From Candidatus Hydrogenedentota bacterium (GTDB taxonomy: Bacteria; Hydrogenedentota; Hydrogenedentia; Hydrogenedentales; SLHB01), in contig JADLHJ010000003.1 in NCBI GenBank assembly GCA_020848835.1, positions 62,001-126,000 on the forward strand: 64,000 nt of DNA. Reading direction: 5' to 3'. Shown here one piece after another: positions 61,133 through 64,000 of this stretch. A model generated the notes under the pieces. It made no database searches. It saw nothing but the letters and a program-made list of their open reading frames with translations, and was not told where the DNA came from. A program made the position numbers and the translations under genes. Every line of letters starts with the position of its first letter. Position 1 is the stretch's first letter.

Positions 61133-61646
61133 GCGCGCGTGCGATCCGCAGGAAAAGCGTGACCACTTCGTCCATGCGGCGTTTGGTTTCCGCGCTTACG
61201 ATGCGCTCGGGAGTAACTTCCGTTTCGTTTGCGTGTACAAAGCGCGGCACGATCACGCAGCGAAAGTCGAGCATCAGGCTGTTCGCGATTCCCATGTGCG
61301 CCATGTAGCTCGCATCACCGCCGGTAGCGCATACGATCGCAACAACTTTGTCATGCCAAACATTGCCTGTGAGTTCAATTAGGTTCTTCACACTTGAGCT
61401 CACATTGAAATTGTAGACCGGACACGCGATAAGAACTCCATCGGACTCCACAATCTTGCGCGCAAGCGACTGCGCATTTGCATCGAGGGTCGTCATGCCG
61501 CCGTCGCACAGAGGAAGTGGATGCTCGCGCAGATCAACGAACTCTGTTTCGCCGCCCGCATCCTCGATGCGCGCCGCCGCATCGCGCGCCAACACGCGGC
61601 TGCGACTCTCCGGGTTCAGGCTACAGCTAAGAATGAGATATGGCAT
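61095..61646 (-). CDS. NAD(P)H-dependent FMN reductase / flavodoxin-fold oxidoreductase
   Basis: 183 residues from the ATG at 61646. YLILSCSLNPESRSRVLARDAAARIEDAG is the flavin phosphate loop of the SsuE/ArsH type. EFVDLREHPLPLCDG follows, and VLIACPVYNFNVSSSVKNLIELTGN and IVCATGGDASYMAH are the FMN ring-binding segments. The protein reduces flavins, quinones or azo compounds. Its ATG overlaps the aldehyde dehydrogenase stop by one base, so the two are co-translated; shared redox handling is likely. An upstream open frame to 61766 is not needed. Confidence 0.92.
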   Translation of the reverse strand: MPYLILSCSLNPESRSRVLARDAAARIEDAGGETEFVDLREHPLPLCDGGMTTLDANAQSLARKIVESDGVLIACPVYNFNVSSSVKNLIELTGNVWHDKVVAIVCATGGDASYMAHMGIANSLMLDFRCVIVPRFVHANETEVTPERIVSAETKRRMDEVVTLFLRIARALSPVSENAGPSA

Positions 61647-63073
61647 CAGGGCGTCCGCACAACCATCAAACGCATTTCCGACATTTCTTCCATCGCGTAT
61701 CGAATTCCTTCGCGTCCAAACCCGCTGTCCTTCACTCCGCCGTAGGGCATATGGTCCACGCGCCATGATGGCACATCGCCTATCAATACGCCGCCGACTT
61801 CAAGCACGTCCCACGCACGCTGCGCTTTGTAGAGGTCGCGCGTGAATACGCCTGCCTGCAATCCGTATGCGCTATTGTTCGCTTCGGCCAGCGCGTCGTC
61901 AAAATCGTTGAACGGCTTGATACATGTTATCGGCCCAAAGACTTCCTGAGACCAAAGCGGTTCATCGCGGCGCACATTTTCAACCACTGCGGGCGAAATC
62001 ATCACGCCGTCACGCACACCGCCACAAAGAATGCGTGCACCGTTTTTCGCGGCCGATTGCAGCCAGGATTCAATCCGTTTTGCGGCGGACTCGGAAATAA
62101 TGGGACCGATAAAGGTTTCCTCGTCGCGCGGATCGCCGGATTTAAGCGCGCGAACGACCTCGACCAGTTTTTCGCGAAACGATGCATAAATCGATTCATG
62201 AACCAAGATGCGCTGCACGCTGATGCAGCTTTGCCCCGACTGATAATATCCGCCGAACACAATGCGCTTCACGGCATCGTCAAGGTCCCAATCCGAATCG
62301 ACAATACATGCCGCGTTTCCGCCAAGTTCCAACACGACTTTCTTTTTGCCCGCGCGCGCTTTCAAATCCCAGCCCACATCCGGCGAACCGGTGAAGCTCA
62401 GCAACTTGAGCCTCGAATCGGTCGTGAACAACTCCGCGCCGTTACGGGTACACGGCAAAATCGAGAATGCGCCCTCGGGCAGGTTTGTTTCGGCGAGGAT
62501 TTCGCCGATGAGCAGTGCTCCGATTGGCGTCCGGCTCGCGGGCTTCAATACGAAGGGACAGCCCACCGCGAGCGCAGGGGCGATTTTGTGCGCGACGAGG
62601 TTCAACGGAAAATTAAAGGGAGAAATAAACGAACACGGGCCGATCGGGACCCGCTTCCACATGCCACTGTAGTTTCTAGCGCGGGCGCTTATATCGAGCG
62701 GAACAATCTCGCCTGTGATGCGCGTCGAGTCCTCCGCGGCCACGCGAAAGGTGTCGATGAGCCGCGTCACTTCGCCGCGGCTGTCTTTAATTGGCTTGCC
62801 AGCTTCAATGCAAAGGGCAAGCGAAAGTTCTTCAGCGCGCTCTTCGAACCGCGATGCGCAATGTAGGAGCACGTCTCGCCGCTCAAACGACGCCAGCGCG
62901 CGCATGGGTCCCGCGGCATCGACCGCTTTCCCAATCGCGCGATCAATCGCGGCGGGGTCCGCCTCGGCCACGCGCGCCACTACTTCGCCGGAGTATTTGT
63001 CCGTCACTTCCAGCGCATGGTTTGGCGCTTCGGGCTTGTTGCCCAAGTAGTAGGGATAAGTTTCACGCAGCAT
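61646..63073 (-). CDS. NAD(P)-dependent aldehyde dehydrogenase
   Basis: 475 residues from the ATG at 63073. LEVTDKYSGEVVARVAEADPAAIDRAIGKAV opens the family. PFNFPLNLVAHKIAPALAVGCPFVLKPASRTP forms the cofactor pocket. LELGGNAACIVD gives the general-base Glu near residue 248, and GQSCISVQRILV the catalytic Cys near 281. SQEVFGPITCIKPFNDFDDALAEANNSAYGLQAGVFTRDL is the C-terminal signature. The closest known types are lactaldehyde, succinate-semialdehyde or phosphonoacetaldehyde dehydrogenases, not resolved here. It precedes the FMN reductase in one transcript. Confidence 0.94.
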   Translation of the reverse strand: MLRETYPYYLGNKPEAPNHALEVTDKYSGEVVARVAEADPAAIDRAIGKAVDAAGPMRALASFERRDVLLHCASRFEERAEELSLALCIEAGKPIKDSRGEVTRLIDTFRVAAEDSTRITGEIVPLDISARARNYSGMWKRVPIGPCSFISPFNFPLNLVAHKIAPALAVGCPFVLKPASRTPIGALLIGEILAETNLPEGAFSILPCTRNGAELFTTDSRLKLLSFTGSPDVGWDLKARAGKKKVVLELGGNAACIVDSDWDLDDAVKRIVFGGYYQSGQSCISVQRILVHESIYASFREKLVEVVRALKSGDPRDEETFIGPIISESAAKRIESWLQSAAKNGARILCGGVRDGVMISPAVVENVRRDEPLWSQEVFGPITCIKPFNDFDDALAEANNSAYGLQAGVFTRDLYKAQRAWDVLEVGGVLIGDVPSWRVDHMPYGGVKDSGFGREGIRYAMEEMSEMRLMVVRTP

Positions 63074-63173
63074 CGCGCCAGTATAGCGCAGGGATGCCGC
63101 CGCTTCGATTTGCGCCCGCGAATCGCGTAGAATGCCGGTTCGGCGCAACCATTCGCGGGGGAAGATTAGATTC

Positions 63174-64000
63174 ATGGATCCCAACGGCATTCTTGTTTTT
63201 GGCGGGTCAGGCAGTCCAAAGCTTGCTTCAAAAATCGCGGAGTACCTCGGCCTGCCCGTGGGGCGCAGCGAAGTGCTTCGCTTCTCAGAAGGCAATCTGT
63301 TCGTCCGCATCCTGGAGAACGTGCGAGGACGCCGCTGCTACCTCGTGCAATCGACGGCCTTTCCCGCAAACGACAACTTCATGGAACTGCTCTTCTGGAT
63401 CGACGCACTCAAGCGCGCGAGCGCCGAGAGCGTCACCGTGATCATGCCGTACTTCAGCTACGCGAAAGGCGACAAGAAAGACGAGCCGCGCGTATCGATT
63501 CGTGCGCGCGTTTGCGCGGATGCAATAGAAGTCGCCGGCGCGGACCGCGTCGTTACCATCGATTTGCACGCGCCGCAGATTCAGGGTTTCTTCCGCATTC
63601 CAGTGGATGACCTCTACGCGCTTCCTGTTCTTGGAAAAGCGATCAAATCGAAGAAACTTCAGGACCTCGTCGTGGTATCTCCGGACACAGGATTCGTGAA
63701 GCAAGCGCGGCGTTACGCAACATTGCTGCAGTGCAATCTCGTTATCGGCGACAAAGAGCGCAGCGGCCATGACGAGAGTGCCGAGATACTCCAAATCATC
63801 GGGGACGTGAAAGACAAGAACGCACTCATCGTCGACGACTTTGCCATCTCCGCGGGCACCTTGGTTGAGATTGCCAACACGCTCATGCAAAAAGGTGCAA
63901 AGTCCGTCTACGCCGCCATTACACACGGCGTCTTCGCACCGGGCACCAAAGAACGCATCGATGACAGCCCCATCACCAAACTGATGGTCACCGACAGCAT
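63174..64000 (+). CDS. prs: Ribose-phosphate pyrophosphokinase, 3' end beyond the window
   Basis: 275 visible residues from the ATG at 63174. It makes PRPP from ribose-5-phosphate and ATP. NGILVFGGSGSPKLASKIAEYLG opens the N-terminal domain. MPYFSYAKGDKKDEPRVSIRAR matches the catalytic flexible-loop region with its KD and R residues. VVVSPDTGFVKQARRYA and the PRPP motif LIVDDFAISAGTLVEIAN (about residue 219) follow. No stop is reached at position 64000. The divergent aldehyde dehydrogenase starts 100 bases upstream. Confidence 0.96.
   Translation, partial: MDPNGILVFGGSGSPKLASKIAEYLGLPVGRSEVLRFSEGNLFVRILENVRGRRCYLVQSTAFPANDNFMELLFWIDALKRASAESVTVIMPYFSYAKGDKKDEPRVSIRARVCADAIEVAGADRVVTIDLHAPQIQGFFRIPVDDLYALPVLGKAIKSKKLQDLVVVSPDTGFVKQARRYATLLQCNLVIGDKERSGHDESAEILQIIGDVKDKNALIVDDFAISAGTLVEIANTLMQKGAKSVYAAITHGVFAPGTKERIDDSPITKLMVTDS

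Noticed and set aside
1..64000. CRISPR array, IS element or prophage
   Set aside because: No regularly spaced direct repeats, transposase or phage structural motifs were seen in the translated frames.

Overview
The window is a densely packed bacterial chromosome segment of moderately high GC (not counted), about 60 genes on both strands, with short gene overlaps. Its paralogue content (DUF1501/DUF1800 pair, DUF1592-type and DUF1552 proteins, DUF1080 lipoprotein, quinoprotein with cytochrome c, TIM-barrel sugar isomerases, Tat-exported secretome) is typical of Planctomycetes-like environmental lineages. Combined with an ordinary peptidoglycan and exopolysaccharide gene set, this makes a Hydrogenedentota or PVC-neighbour bacterium my best guess. 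That assignment is inference from family content only.

Layout. 1-4.6 kb: minus-strand cluster headed by an ArsR repressor with a clear dyad operator, followed by two AHSA1 proteins, a VOC protein, a GyrI-like protein, an SRPBCC protein, a BNR propeller and a truncated zinc-finger protein. Palindromic repeats abut the stop codons of three of these genes. 5-10.7 kb: uronate isomerase homologue, glmM, folP, ftsH. 10.9-16 kb: RluA-type pseudouridine synthase, a secreted propeller protein, a divergent Lgt-like protein with a small secreted peptide upstream, and a PleD-like diguanylate cyclase. 16-19 kb: DUF1800-DUF1501 export pair. 19.2-21.3 kb: G-rich leader, 29-residue membrane peptide, orphan protein and hybrid cluster protein. 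21.3-28.1 kb: queC, tRNA-Val(CAC), sugar isomerase, VOC, DJ-1 and a 1190-residue TIM-barrel/LamG/PQQ/cytochrome c fusion. 28.1-38.8 kb: higBA, metallophosphoesterase lipoprotein, glycerate kinase-glnE, PilZ, cell-wall amidase, MazF/RHH toxin-antitoxin, C69 peptidase, GNAT. 38.9-50.4 kb: mpl, GT2 and GT39-like glycosyltransferases, LolA-like protein, a large M4 protease with dockerin, flippase and GT4. 50.5-56.7 kb: DUF1080 lipoprotein, a 60-residue gene behind a near-consensus promoter with a LexA-like box, and a DUF1592/orphan membrane protein/DUF1552 operon. 56.8-64 kb: WecA-like transferase, O-antigen ligase, sigma region 4-like protein, FMN reductase, aldehyde dehydrogenase and a truncated prs.

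How it fits together. Cell-envelope work dominates: UDP-GlcNAc supply (glmM), murein recycling (mpl, amidase), lipid-linked glycan synthesis, flipping and polymerisation, plus exported degradative proteins. The diguanylate cyclase and the PilZ protein suggest c-di-GMP control of surface traits.

The most unusual signals are: (i) a ~187 bp multi-hairpin repeat lying in frame inside the DUF1592 gene, with a second copy 2.6 kb away in an intergenic region, and a GNAT gene whose C-terminus is also read through a palindromic repeat; (ii) the LexA-like box and strong promoter in front of an unrecognised 60-residue ORF; (iii) promoters placed so that the antitoxin and glycerate kinase mRNAs should be leaderless; (iv) small secreted or membrane peptides next to an Lgt-like gene and an hcp gene; (v) an orphan membrane protein wedged, with translational coupling, between DUF1592 and DUF1552.
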